From Rhodobacteraceae bacterium Alg231-30 (lineage in GTDB: Bacteria; Pseudomonadota; Alphaproteobacteria; Rhodobacterales; Rhodobacteraceae): a stretch of 50,030 bases of DNA. The stretch spans positions 1 through 50,030 of the forward strand of contig FREU01000008.1 of the NCBI GenBank assembly GCA_900143615.1. The letters are read 5' to 3'. The notes under the pieces were generated by a model. It ran no database searches and was not told the DNA's origin. It was given only the letters and a program-made list of their open reading frames with translations. Of the stretch, positions 28,101 through 36,969 are shown piece after piece; position 1 is the first letter of the stretch, and each line of letters begins with the position of its first letter. The position numbers were made by a program, and so were the translations under genes.

Positions 28101-29407
28101 TTGAAGCTGTCATCGCCAGCAAAGCCGGTAAACTGTTCCCAATGGTCAAATGTCGCGTTACCTCCGGTGAAACTGTCGGCAAAACCGGTGCCGCCAACCA
28201 CATTGAACACTTTTGCCGCGCTGAAATCGACGGACAGGCGGCTATTTGAAGCCGTGCCGGCATCCGTATCCAGCGTAATGCCCTGACGTTGGTCGGTGAA
28301 CCCCATCTGGTGTCCGACCAGAACACCGCTTGCGTTGTTGCCGGGCCCGCTGCCTTGCACGGTTTTTGAGCCCGTGCCGGCAAAGAACAGGAAATCGGCT
28401 ACACCGTTATTCCCCGAAACCAGGATCAGATCGTCGCCATCGCCCGGATTGATGTAATCCGCTCCGGAATCGGTCCCACCATCCAGAGTGTCATTGCCGG
28501 TGCCACCGGAGAGGCTGTCATCGCCTGCGCCGCCCTGAATTGAATCATCGCCACTCATGCCCAGAAGCGTGTCGTTGCCGCCCCGGCCAGTGATCGTGTC
28601 ATTGCCATGCCGCCCGTTCAGGGCGTTAGCGGTGTTGTCTCCGGTGTGGTTACCGCCCAGTCCGGTCGCTTCCTGATAGTCGAGACTTACATCATTGATG
28701 GTCAGGCTGCCGTCGCCATAGGTGACCTCGGCGCCGATCTCGACATGGTTTAGCCAAAGCCCTTCCGCGATCAGCCCGTTGGCCAGAAGGTTTTGCAACA
28801 TTGCGTCAATATCAAGCGTACCCTGCTTGATATTGGCATTATAGGTCGGGCTCAAAAAGTCCCAGACATGTTCGTTGCGCCCAGAGGCGTCGGTCTGGTC
28901 TTCTTTTAGCCAGACCTGGTAGGTGCCCAGGCCGTCGGTACCGGTTACAGCGGTGTTAACTCCGGCCGGCGATGCCCCCTTAGGTTTAAGCCAAACCATG
29001 ATCTCATTCTGGGTTGCCTCGCGCCCACCGTCGGGATCGTCGGTGAGCCAGAACGAAACCGCGACAAAAAAATCGCTGTTTGCAGGCTGAGTCCAATCGA
29101 TATCAAAATTGAGGTCAAGGTTGACAATATTGGAAACTTCAACCGGGAAATGGTCAAATGTCGTAGGCAGGTCGATCCAGGGTTTCTGACCAATGGTCAA
29201 ACCGGGATAGGCATAGACGTAGGCATCATTTGGTGTATTGGGCCAGTCCCAAGTCGCCACAATTCCACCGGGAAAAGCACCCTCTGTCAGGGTGATGGAC
29301 TGAGTGTAGTCTGTTCCGTTGATAAGGTCCCGACGGTTCCAGGTATTGTTATGGGCATACCAAGCGTCGCCGATCCAAACTACGTCGTCTTCAGTGAGTG
29401 TTGTCAT
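25145..29407 (-). CDS. GH12-like (endoglucanase/xyloglucanase-type) domain fused to a long RTX tail
   Basis: From ATG 29407 (GAGG 8 bases upstream; a TTG at 29419 is less likely) this is a 1420-residue protein. Residues 1-245 read as a glycoside hydrolase family 12 domain: an aromatic start (WIGDAWYAHNNTWN), YAYPGLTIGQKPW, NEIMVWLKP with the presumed nucleophile Glu135, and HVEIGAEVTYGDGSL with the presumed acid/base Glu227. The remaining 1170 residues are RTX nonapeptides with spacers and a 75-residue higher-order repeat, ending VVEITNTDFIF. There is no signal peptide, so secretion should go by a type I system through the C-terminus. It would cut beta-glucans such as cellulose or xyloglucan outside the cell, or bind them if inactive. 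Confidence 0.8.
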   Translation of the reverse strand: MTTLTEDDVVWIGDAWYAHNNTWNRRDLINGTDYTQSITLTEGAFPGGIVATWDWPNTPNDAYVYAYPGLTIGQKPWIDLPTTFDHFPVEVSNIVNLDLNFDIDWTQPANSDFFVAVSFWLTDDPDGGREATQNEIMVWLKPKGASPAGVNTAVTGTDGLGTYQVWLKEDQTDASGRNEHVWDFLSPTYNANIKQGTLDIDAMLQNLLANGLIAEGLWLNHVEIGAEVTYGDGSLTINDVSLDYQEATGLGGNHTGDNTANALNGRHGNDTITGRGGNDTLLGMSGDDSIQGGAGDDSLSGGTGNDTLDGGTDSGADYINPGDGDDLILVSGNNGVADFLFFAGTGSKTVQGSGPGNNASGVLVGHQMGFTDQRQGITLDTDAGTASNSRLSVDFSAAKVFNVVGGTGFADSFTGGNATFDHWEQFTGFAGDDSFNGGTGLDAVSFSAEVETGWWDVANNTLRLGTLGAIVNLELGTGTDSYGDTDSFTDIEALVGSSLADDFTGGAEENYFLGNDGNDTLNGGDGDDSFLGGRDDDAIDGGAGIDAIDYSDEISNLGGTLGIQVNLATGVTKDTFGHTDTLNSIEKIFGTDLVDTFTGSGSGESFWGKLGNDTFAMGAGNDAAFGEQGNDTLNGGDGNDSLSGGMGTDLVSGGNGNDMVNGNDGSDTLNGGGGSDRLFAGKGNDKASGGFGNDSLFGGIGNDMLYGDAGADLLQGEDGNDKLFLGDGDDKAYGHAGADSIHGGLGRDSVWAGIGDDIIFDVAEGGAAGSDLFVGEAGNDTIKAWGGDDEVSGGAGNDLLNGGIGNDSLFGGSENDILNGNDGNDNLQGDAGNDTLFGNQGNDTLNGGDGFDILRGGLGNDIFFDTAQAMGDRFFGEAGNDTIRAYGGNDTLHGGEGADQLYGGLGNDLMYGNQGDDRLQGDAGADTLRGGLGNDELVDGSTEAVGDLFFGEDGADTIKGGGGSDTLHGGLGLDELYGGIGNDKLFGNQEADTLVGNDGADTLYGGIGNDELLDGSAEAVGDLFFGDDGADTIKGGGGSDTLHGGNQNDLLYGGIGNDIINGNQGNDSLHGNEGNDLVNGGFGADKIFDIAEAGGFGNDTFNGNQGNDTIFGGGGNDRANGGNDDDLIYGGIGNDTLLGGSGNDALSGGIGDDLLSAGAGNDTLNGEDGNDTLYGDHGNNIVYGGNGNDELHGGDGMNELYGGNGNDTVFGGSGSDKILGGAGNDEIHGGDGTGNNTLNGGDGHDLITDSSTYSSSDIFYGGLGEDTINANLGPDTVYAGDGNDVVTDLSSDGGVSGADVFYGEGGHDVLTGAGGDDSIFGGSGNDTIAGGIGNDVLKGDAGNDVFIFDDNSGNDTISAFDGNADLIDLSAVDGVTGYLQGFTVSAWGPTGSRIEFNGTSDVIFLGGVTVVEITNTDFIF
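26270..26720 (-). repeat. 225-bp (75-residue) tandem repeat in the GH12-RTX gene
   Basis: Matching stretches begin at 26341 and 26566, exactly 225 bp apart, coding for DELxDGSxEAVGDLFFG and the repeats that follow. Looser copies stand on either side (FFDTAQAMGDRFFG and IFDIAEAGGFGNDTF). The edges given are approximate. Confidence 0.7.
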
Positions 29408-29689
29408 GGGGTACCTCAAGCTGTTCGCGCGGATTGTTCTGTGTAATCGGTTACTGAGTTCCTGTTGTTTCGTCCAAAACTGACCATTTTAGGGCTAAAC
29501 CTGTTCTGCTTGTGCGCCTAATACGTACTGGTTTGGCGCCGCATGGATGTTCGTTGAAAGGGAAGCTGGCAGTCCCGTGCATCAGGCATTTCTATTTAAG
29601 ACCACCACCGTCCTCGCGATGAGACATTGTTAGATCGCTGGTGGCATCACATATTCTTCATAACTATTTTATCCGGTTTCGCTCTGTCA

Positions 29690-32600
29690 TCAAAACAAGA
29701 AGTCATCCGCAGAATAATCCAGCCCAACACCGACATCGGCAAAGCTGACACCGTTGAGCAAGATACCGTTTGCCCCGTCGACAATCCGTGCCGTCCCTCC
29801 TGCATTCACAAGGTGGTTGGTGATCAAGTCGTTGAAGTCGGTGATGTTTGTCACCCCGGCCAGGTTGATCTTCTCACCATCCGCCGCGTCGAACCCGAAC
29901 ACCGTGTCCGACCCAAACCCATCCGCGAAGAAGAACGTATCCAACCCGTTGCCCCCGGTCAGCTGGTCAAGACCATTGCCGCCCCAGAGCGAGTCCGCGC
30001 CGTCGCCGGCCAGCAGCACATCGGCGTTGTTGCCGCCATAGAGCTTATCGTTGCCGCCGCCTCCCAGCAGACGGTCATTGCCATTGTTACCCTGGATCAC
30101 GTCATTGCCGCCACCGCCGTTGATCGTGTCGAACCCATTGCCGCCAAAGACCGTGTCCTGACCCAATGTGCCGCCCTGGCCATTATCGAAGAACACGTCG
30201 TTGCCATTGCCAAGAAGCGCCCTGTCACGGCCATTGCCGCCCCAGACGCTGTCATTGCCGTCACCGCCCTCCAGCGTGTCAAATCCGTCGCCACCATAGA
30301 GCTTGTCATTCCCCAAGCGGCCCCGGAGCACGTCATTGTCGAGATCACCAAAGAAGACGTCATTGCCTGCGCCGCCCTCGATCGTGTCGTTGCCCTGATT
30401 GCCGTTCACCGTGTCCTGACCGTTGACGCCACCCTGACCGTTGTCCTGATAGAGGTCGGCGCCATTGCCCATGATCACCTTGTCACGGCCGTTACCGCCG
30501 TTGATCGTGTCGTTTCCATCACCACCATCCAGTATGTCAGCACCATCGCCGCCAAACAGCTTGTCGTTCCCGAGACGCCCCCGGATCACGTCATTATCGA
30601 GATCGCCGTAGAAGACGTCATCCCCCGCGCCGCCCTCGATCGTGTCGTTGCCCTGATTACCAAACACCGTGTCCTGACCGTTCACTCCGGTCTGACCGTT
30701 GTCCTGATAAAGGTCATTGCCAGCCCCCATCCGCGCCAGATCACGGCCGTCGCCACCATTGAGCGTATCGTTGCCATTGCCCCCTTCCAGCGTGTCAAAA
30801 CCGGCCCCGCCCAGAAGACTGTCATCACCAGAACCACCCAACAGCGTGTCATTCCCAAAGCGGCCGTCCAATATATCATCCCCGTCGCTGCTTTGCAGCA
30901 GGTTGGCGGCGGCATTTCCGAAGAAATTAACGTCGAAATCGCCGATCAACTGGACATTCTCGATGCCAGTGATCGTGTCCTGTCCACCAGGCTGGGGCGC
31001 CAGCGTACCCGGATCGCGGCCAAAGGCTGTGCCGCGGTTGAGATCAACATCCCAGATGAAGCTCTGTGGTGTGAAGCCATCGGACAGGTCAGCCAACAGC
31101 AGGTCAATACCGGCGCCGCCGTCGAGCGTATCATTGTCTCCAAATCCGGTCAGCGTGTCATTGCCATTTCCGCCAAAGGCGAGATCATCCCCGCTGCCGG
31201 TGTTGAGCAGATCATTTCCGTTGCCGGCCTTCAAGGTATCGTTACCATCACCACCTGTCAGGGTGTCGTTGCCGTCGTTCCCTAAGAGCGAGTCATTTCC
31301 GCCCCGTCCATCAAGTGCGTTGTCAGCGGCATTGCCAATCAGTGTGTCGTTGTCGTTACGCGATCCGCGGACCTCCTCGACATTGCTGATGGTGTGGGTG
31401 AAAGCATTGCCGTTCCATGTGCCTGTGGCGATGCCCGTCTTGAGATTCACAATAACCGATGAGTCCACCCCACTTCGGTCATAGCGCAGCAGATCCCGGC
31501 CTGCGCCGCCATCCAGCGTGTCATTCCCCTCGCGCAGGATAAAGCTTTCACTGTGCGCGCTGCCCAACACCGTGTCGGTTTCATCGCTCAGCCTGATTTC
31601 AAATCGCTCAACCTGGTTTATGCCGTTGACGGTGTCGGTGCCGCCATATCCATCCTGAATAATGCCGGTCGCGAGGTTGGCATTCACGCCGCTGACAGGC
31701 GTGTCATATATCCGATAATCCAGCCGCAGCGCGCCGGTGCTGGCCCCTATGTTAATTGTGTCATTCCCGGCAGAGTTTTCAATACTGGACCAACCATCGT
31801 CCAAGACGGTCAGGTTAAAGGTGTCGTTGAATTCCGTCCCCTGAATGCCAAAGCCCCAATCGGTCATTGGGTTGACCACATCCAGAATGGTGGTGGTGCC
31901 GTTGGCGCCTTTGTTGATTGTGCCCGTGTTGGTATTGCCATTGATTGTGGCAATGATCCCGGCATCCAGGCTCCAGTGATAGATACCGCCGCCGCCAATC
32001 AGCATCTGGCCAAAGTCGACGGTATCGTTACCGGCGCCGGGTTCAAGCAGGTCCCAGTCCTGATCGTTATCTCCGGGGTTGAGCAGGTCGTTTCCGTCCC
32101 CGCCCCAAAGCGTGTCACGCCCGTTTCCACCCAGCAGGGTGTCGTTGCCGCCGCTGCCGCGCAGGCCATCATTGCCCGCAAGGCCGGAAATACGATCGTT
32201 GCCGTCAAGGCCGTCAATGCTATCATCCCCGGCCGTCCCAGTCAGCGTATCCGGACCGTTGGTTGCTCCTGAGGCATCGATGAAAACTTCCTGATCATTA
32301 AACGCCAGCCTCTCGATGCCAGTCAGCACATCAGTGCCGAGCGAGGACACCACTGTGACATTACCGCCTGACTGGGTGATGGTGGCATCCGCGCGGTTGA
32401 TCCAGAACTCGGCGACGTCATCGCCTGCGCCGCCGTTTAGCCTGTCGTTACCCTCTTCGCCCACCAGCGTATCATCCCCACCGCCGCCATTGAGCGTGTC
32501 ATTGCCGCCGCGGCCACGGAACCAGTTGTCGTTGCCATCGCCGGTAATGCTATCACCGTCATTGCGAGAGCCGCGCACCTGTTCGATGCCCGAGATCGTG

Positions 32601-33868
32601 TGGGAGAATGCCATGCCGTCCCACGTACCTGTGGCGGTTCCGTTGGCGAGATTAACCGTCACGGCCCCGACACCAGAGCGATCATAGCGCAGCTCGTCCC
32701 AGCCGCCGCCTGCGTTCAACGTGTCATTGCCTGCGTGCAAAATGAAACGCTCGTCACGCCCGCTTCCTGTGATCGTATCGGTGTTATCCGTGCCCTCGAT
32801 TTCGACCCGAAGGGGGGATCCGTTGGCAACATTGATCTGGTCGCTATCTCCGTATCCATCTTGGACAGCCCCAGTTGCGAGATTGACGTTGATGCCGGAG
32901 GTGCCGCCCCGGAAATTGAGGCGAATAATGCCGTCGCCGGACAGATTGAACGTGTCATCGCCTTGCTTGGCGCTGAGGCCGAGCCAGCTGTCGTCGTCTA
33001 GGTTGATATTGAATTCGTCATCCCCGGATGTGGCGTCAATCCACATCCCATCGCCGGTCTCGTATCTAACTGCGCGTCCGAAATCGACAAGCCTGTCAGT
33101 GCCCGAGGCTTTTTCGACAAAGCCTTCAGCCCAATCGTCATCCAGTGTGACAGTAATGGGGGACGCAAGGTAGCTATAATCGAGGTTATAAAAATCGCCC
33201 GCCTGACTATCTGACAAGACAATAAAATCATTGCCGGCCGAGCCTCTGATATAATCGACATCGCCCCCGTTTGTGCCCGGGTCAATCACGTCGTTACCCG
33301 CAGTGCCGAACAGATTATCAGCACCATTTGTCCCGTTGATGGGATTGTCAGTGTAGGTGCTGCGATCCGGCAGGCTGGTGAAGGCGATGTTCTTGCCTTC
33401 GGCCAGCGGGCTGCTGCCCGGAATTTCACCAATCGAGGTGATGGAGTTGTCAAATGCGTCCCAGTCAGCCACGGAATCGATGACGGGAAATGCATCACCG
33501 CCAAGGCGAAAATACAGCTCGGTGGAGGAGCCATCACCATTATCAACTTCGAACGCCAGGATTTGGGTGACTTTTCCGGCACCCCAACCGACTTGTCCGA
33601 TGGAGCTGATGACGCTTTGGCCTTGTGATTCAATCTGGGCGATTGAAATGTCGTTGAAAGCCGCCAGAAAGTCATTGATCGAGATATCCACCTCGGACAG
33701 GTCCGGATCATTTGCCGGAGGGCTGTTGGTGATGGTGTAGGAAAAAGTTGTTTCTGAATCTGGAACGCCGAGGGTCAGACGAACGCCGTACTGAACCTCT
33801 GTGACAACGTCGTTTCCGTTCATTTCTTCCCGAACAACTGCAAGCCCGTGGTATGTATGGATAGTCAT
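29690..33868 (-). CDS. Large RTX repeat protein with unknown N-terminal domain and duplicated inner module
   Basis: From ATG 33868 (GGGGGG about 8 bases upstream; a longer open start at 33916 is not needed) this is a 1392-residue protein. Residues 1-180 are a non-repeat domain (YGVRLTLGVPDSETTFSYTI, then INDFLAAFNDISIAQIES) that I do not recognise. A module of about 190 residues with LRYDRSGVxxxxVNL and HTISxxExVRGSRND is present twice, coded at about 32500-33050 and 31290-31870. The C-terminal third holds three copies of an 86-residue repeat. It ends with GILLNGVSFADVG and YSADDFLF, the tail also found as a remnant at 22122-22250. Likely a secreted calcium-binding matrix or adhesion protein. 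Confidence 0.88.
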   Translation of the reverse strand: MTIHTYHGLAVVREEMNGNDVVTEVQYGVRLTLGVPDSETTFSYTITNSPPANDPDLSEVDISINDFLAAFNDISIAQIESQGQSVISSIGQVGWGAGKVTQILAFEVDNGDGSSTELYFRLGGDAFPVIDSVADWDAFDNSITSIGEIPGSSPLAEGKNIAFTSLPDRSTYTDNPINGTNGADNLFGTAGNDVIDPGTNGGDVDYIRGSAGNDFIVLSDSQAGDFYNLDYSYLASPITVTLDDDWAEGFVEKASGTDRLVDFGRAVRYETGDGMWIDATSGDDEFNINLDDDSWLGLSAKQGDDTFNLSGDGIIRLNFRGGTSGINVNLATGAVQDGYGDSDQINVANGSPLRVEIEGTDNTDTITGSGRDERFILHAGNDTLNAGGGWDELRYDRSGVGAVTVNLANGTATGTWDGMAFSHTISGIEQVRGSRNDGDSITGDGNDNWFRGRGGNDTLNGGGGDDTLVGEEGNDRLNGGAGDDVAEFWINRADATITQSGGNVTVVSSLGTDVLTGIERLAFNDQEVFIDASGATNGPDTLTGTAGDDSIDGLDGNDRISGLAGNDGLRGSGGNDTLLGGNGRDTLWGGDGNDLLNPGDNDQDWDLLEPGAGNDTVDFGQMLIGGGGIYHWSLDAGIIATINGNTNTGTINKGANGTTTILDVVNPMTDWGFGIQGTEFNDTFNLTVLDDGWSSIENSAGNDTINIGASTGALRLDYRIYDTPVSGVNANLATGIIQDGYGGTDTVNGINQVERFEIRLSDETDTVLGSAHSESFILREGNDTLDGGAGRDLLRYDRSGVDSSVIVNLKTGIATGTWNGNAFTHTISNVEEVRGSRNDNDTLIGNAADNALDGRGGNDSLLGNDGNDTLTGGDGNDTLKAGNGNDLLNTGSGDDLAFGGNGNDTLTGFGDNDTLDGGAGIDLLLADLSDGFTPQSFIWDVDLNRGTAFGRDPGTLAPQPGGQDTITGIENVQLIGDFDVNFFGNAAANLLQSSDGDDILDGRFGNDTLLGGSGDDSLLGGAGFDTLEGGNGNDTLNGGDGRDLARMGAGNDLYQDNGQTGVNGQDTVFGNQGNDTIEGGAGDDVFYGDLDNDVIRGRLGNDKLFGGDGADILDGGDGNDTINGGNGRDKVIMGNGADLYQDNGQGGVNGQDTVNGNQGNDTIEGGAGNDVFFGDLDNDVLRGRLGNDKLYGGDGFDTLEGGDGNDSVWGGNGRDRALLGNGNDVFFDNGQGGTLGQDTVFGGNGFDTINGGGGNDVIQGNNGNDRLLGGGGNDKLYGGNNADVLLAGDGADSLWGGNGLDQLTGGNGLDTFFFADGFGSDTVFGFDAADGEKINLAGVTNITDFNDLITNHLVNAGGTARIVDGANGILLNGVSFADVGVGLDYSADDFLF
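30121..30894 (-). repeat. Three 258-bp (86-residue) repeats in the RTX gene
   Basis: The segment coding xQDNGQxG/FDNGQGG recurs with anchors at 30176, 30434 and 30692, each exactly 258 bp apart. Each unit holds GNDTIEGGAGNDVF and DNDVxRGRLGNDKLxGG. This is the same period and layout as the duplication at 22568-23083. Outer edges are approximate. Confidence 0.8.
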
Positions 33869-34099
33869 TCTATGCCCCCCAAATACTAGATAAAAATACA
33901 GTCTGGGCATGCCCAAATATTAAAAAAGGGGGGGTTAATAACCCCACGCCCAGAGTGTCTTAGACATCAGCCTACTGAAAGCTGCGTCTTGGATACAAGT
34001 TAAAGTTTTAGATGGTTGCGCCCATAGTGTGCCAGCCCGCAGTATTTTGAGGACCGTGACTTTTTCGCAAATTCTAATTTTTTCTGTGAATTCTTAATG

Positions 34100-35899
34100 T
34101 TATTCGGCCGAAGGCCCCAGTTTTTTCCGCCAATACGCATCCGAGGTCAGGTTTTCATAACCTTCCCCCCATTCAGCCCGCAGTTGCGGGTAGCGCAACA
34201 TGAAACGAATGGCGAGGCTGAGGAAACGTCCCGTGACCTTGGCCATGCGCAGTTTGGAGTGGCGGACGGTGTAATATTGGCGCCGGTTGGAGCTCAGATA
34301 TGTCAGCTGGGACGCGCCCCAAACCCATTTCAGCAGACCACGATCATGTGCTTCAATCACCACTTGGTTGCCTAATGGGCGAAACAGGGGCAGCAGGTGA
34401 CCATTCAGCGTGATCTTCATCATCAGCCTTGCCCAACGGTTCTGCGGGTTGATGCGCCATTTGTTGGGCGGAATATCCCCAACCACGGGTTTCCAGCTTT
34501 CCATATCTGTCAAAGCTTTAATATCCCCTCGGCGCTGCGCCATGTCCGCAGTCTCGTCAAAAAACTGGGGGCCCTTCATGACATCTTCAAGCGCCAGATT
34601 GATGGCTGCAATGGTCTCGTAATGCATGCGGGGTAGATTGCGCAGGTAAAACCAGACGGCAATTTTAAGCGTCCGCATCCGCCCGATGTCCATTGTATCC
34701 AGACTCAGGTGGTGCGCCATGTGGCTGCGCAGATCCAGATACCACGTCAGCGGAGATTCCTTGTCGGTAAAGCTGTCTTGGAACGACACCACCCCATTGA
34801 GAACGACAATGTTGAAATCATGTGCCAACGAAAAACTGACATCATCACCACGCACAAAGAAGGGGAAGGGCATGTGTTCCACAGTGTCGAGTGGGAAAGC
34901 AAAATACCACCAGCCACCGTAGAAATTGTCAGGCGCAGGCCCCGTTGTGACATATTCCATGCCAAAACTCTGACCCGGATCACGCAGATCTGTACCCATA
35001 TGCAGCGGAACGCAACGCGTGTTGAAGGTCGCACCATTCTCCCAGATTGCCCAGCGGTGGGAGGCGTTGATCATGGCCCCGGCAATGGCGGTATCCGGAT
35101 TGGTTGCATAGGCCAGAAACCAATAGCTACGCTCGATGCTTTGCATATGGATCGACGCATCGTCATCCATGAACAGACAGTGGCTTGCCCCTGTGTCTCT
35201 GGCGGCCAGAAGCCCGCGGGCAAACCCGCCTGCGCCGCCGAGGTTTTCGTTTGGAATGACAGCCACATGTGAACTTTCAGGGATCTGGACGCTTTGCCCG
35301 TTATCCACAACAGTCATGCGCACATGATCACTGATCCGCGTGGTCTGCGCCCATTTGTCAAACCGCCGGGCTGTGCGTTGGACCGCAGCTTCACGCCGAA
35401 ACGTGGTGACGGACAACATCAGCTCTGGAACACGCCGGGGTGTATCCGCTGTTTGCCAGTGCGCACCGGTCAGTTTACCACTGCCAAGCGACTTGAGTTC
35501 GAAATAGAGAACGCCTTCATCTATTGGCAACTCGAAGACATGGCTCAGGTCCAGCAATACCTCTGAGGATGCAGACAGGGTCACAACCTCATTGAGCAGT
35601 CGCTCCCATGACCTATCCGGAACCGCCAAGAAAACGGCAACCTCGAACTTGCCCCCCCCCTCAAGAGACAGGCGTAAATCCGAAAGCGCACATTCGTGGT
35701 TCCATTTGCCGATGTTGAAAAGGTTGAACCAGGTGTTGAACTCGGCTCGGCTGTCCTTTGTGAAATGGACAAACCCTTTTTCGGCCGATAGCCCCGCAGC
35801 GCCATGCAGCCTGACATAGAGATCGCGCTCCGTGCAAATTCCCTGTTCGGGCCAGATCAAGCTTTGCAGCGTTGTATAGGTGGTAGGCGTGTCAGTCAT
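34100..35899 (-). CDS. GlfT2-like galactofuranosyltransferase
   Basis: This 599-residue protein has the layout of mycobacterial GlfT2: an N-terminal beta-rich domain (about 1-150), a GT-A domain with LSVTTFRRE, NENLGGAGGFARGLLAARD and the metal-binding CLFMDDDASI (Asp245-247), then FFVRGDDVSFSLAHDF and a helical C-terminal region from about 380. The NLGGAGGFxRGL box is typical of this group, which adds galactofuranose from UDP-Galf. With glf at 14704 on the same plasmid, a Galf-containing glycan is likely. ATG 35899 lies 26 bases after the stop of the sulfotransferase-like gene, so both are probably one operon on the minus strand. Confidence 0.88.
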   Translation of the reverse strand: MTDTPTTYTTLQSLIWPEQGICTERDLYVRLHGAAGLSAEKGFVHFTKDSRAEFNTWFNLFNIGKWNHECALSDLRLSLEGGGKFEVAVFLAVPDRSWERLLNEVVTLSASSEVLLDLSHVFELPIDEGVLYFELKSLGSGKLTGAHWQTADTPRRVPELMLSVTTFRREAAVQRTARRFDKWAQTTRISDHVRMTVVDNGQSVQIPESSHVAVIPNENLGGAGGFARGLLAARDTGASHCLFMDDDASIHMQSIERSYWFLAYATNPDTAIAGAMINASHRWAIWENGATFNTRCVPLHMGTDLRDPGQSFGMEYVTTGPAPDNFYGGWWYFAFPLDTVEHMPFPFFVRGDDVSFSLAHDFNIVVLNGVVSFQDSFTDKESPLTWYLDLRSHMAHHLSLDTMDIGRMRTLKIAVWFYLRNLPRMHYETIAAINLALEDVMKGPQFFDETADMAQRRGDIKALTDMESWKPVVGDIPPNKWRINPQNRWARLMMKITLNGHLLPLFRPLGNQVVIEAHDRGLLKWVWGASQLTYLSSNRRQYYTVRHSKLRMAKVTGRFLSLAIRFMLRYPQLRAEWGEGYENLTSDAYWRKKLGPSAE

Positions 35900-35925
35900 G
35901 AAAATCTCGCAGCCTGTGTCAGGAT

Positions 35926-36969
35926 TTATTTAGTAGCGGCCGCAAGAATGCGACCCGCAAATTCGGCGGTTTCCTCAGGTGTGATCTGGCCAAGATTACC
36001 CTTTTCCCCCGGGCGTCCTTTCGCGGGGAAAAGAGGGCCTTCTTGATCGGCGAAAAACGTACTCTTGAGCCATGTATTGGCTGGGCGGAAATATCGCATA
36101 ATCTTGCGGGACTGTTCTGTAGACATCCGCGGGCGCGGTTCTGCTGGCAACTTGTTGATATAGGGAGCAAGCCGTGCGCGCAGGGGATTGGCTTGCCCAT
36201 TTTTGCGAAATGACATGCTCGGGTACATCAATCGCAAGAATTCAAGGACAGGCCCTGAAAGGCCGACATTGTCATCTTCTGAAGCCGTCAAGGCAGAAAA
36301 GTCCGCCGCCGTATCTGTGCCCAAAACCTGCGCGAAGAAATCCGTCAGGATATCGCCGCCCAGCAGGCTCTGACGATCAAATTTTCGCACTGTGATGGCA
36401 TCACGTCCAAAGGCTTCGATCCACGGCGTGAGAATTCGACGATAATACAGGTAGGGCACTTGCGTGTGAGGGCTCAAAGCCTTCTTAACAAACTGCTCAA
36501 ATGTGCGGTCCGAAAACCCGCGACGCATAAACTCGCCATACATGCTGAGAATTGCATCATCCTGGCGACGGGCATACATCACGATCTGTATCTCGTCGAA
36601 ATGCGGGTCCAAAAATTCTTTGAGGCGCTGCACGCTTTGGGGGTCAATCAGGTTTCCCGTCAGATTTTCGGAGGACATCAACATTGTGTCGATGCCCTTT
36701 GGCGCCTTGCGAACTTGCTTTGCCACCTTGGCTGAAAGGCGCCTGCGAAAGTCGGCCACATCTTCCAGAGATTTCAGCCCATAGTCTTTCGCGAAATCAT
36801 GCAGACTTCTCGAATTGGCATAAAACAAGCTGATGTGGTTGGGGCTTGGTGTCAGCATGTCCGGATAGAGAATGCTGTTTTTTTGCAGCCATTTGGGGTT
36901 GGCCGCACATGTGTTTTGCAAAAAGGTGGAGGCGGTCTTGGGGGTGCCAATATGACAAACGAGCTTCAA
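35926..36969 (-). CDS. Sulfotransferase-like protein (P-loop family)
   Basis: This 347-residue protein has LVCHIGTPKTASTFLQNTC (5'-PAPS loop, residues 3-20) and IQIVMYARRQDDAILSMYGEF (3'-phosphate motif). A stretch SSENLTGNL lies between them, as in its relatives at 16155 and 37478. The start is TTG 36969 with AAGGA about 9 bases upstream; no ATG fits. It would sulfate a sugar of the glycan assembled by the GlfT2-like enzyme encoded just downstream. The acceptor is unknown. Confidence 0.8.
   Translation of the reverse strand: MKLVCHIGTPKTASTFLQNTCAANPKWLQKNSILYPDMLTPSPNHISLFYANSRSLHDFAKDYGLKSLEDVADFRRRLSAKVAKQVRKAPKGIDTMLMSSENLTGNLIDPQSVQRLKEFLDPHFDEIQIVMYARRQDDAILSMYGEFMRRGFSDRTFEQFVKKALSPHTQVPYLYYRRILTPWIEAFGRDAITVRKFDRQSLLGGDILTDFFAQVLGTDTAADFSALTASEDDNVGLSGPVLEFLRLMYPSMSFRKNGQANPLRARLAPYINKLPAEPRPRMSTEQSRKIMRYFRPANTWLKSTFFADQEGPLFPAKGRPGEKGNLGQITPEETAEFAGRILAAATK

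Noticed and set aside
29627..31285. Long plus-strand frame (552 codons) opposite the RTX gene
   Set aside because: It is the mirror of RTX repeats on the minus strand: low-complexity Val/Ile/Ala-rich product without a ribosome-binding site. Similar mirror frames at 7575-8945, 26198-27100, 13215-13934 and 10685-11140 were left out for the same reason.
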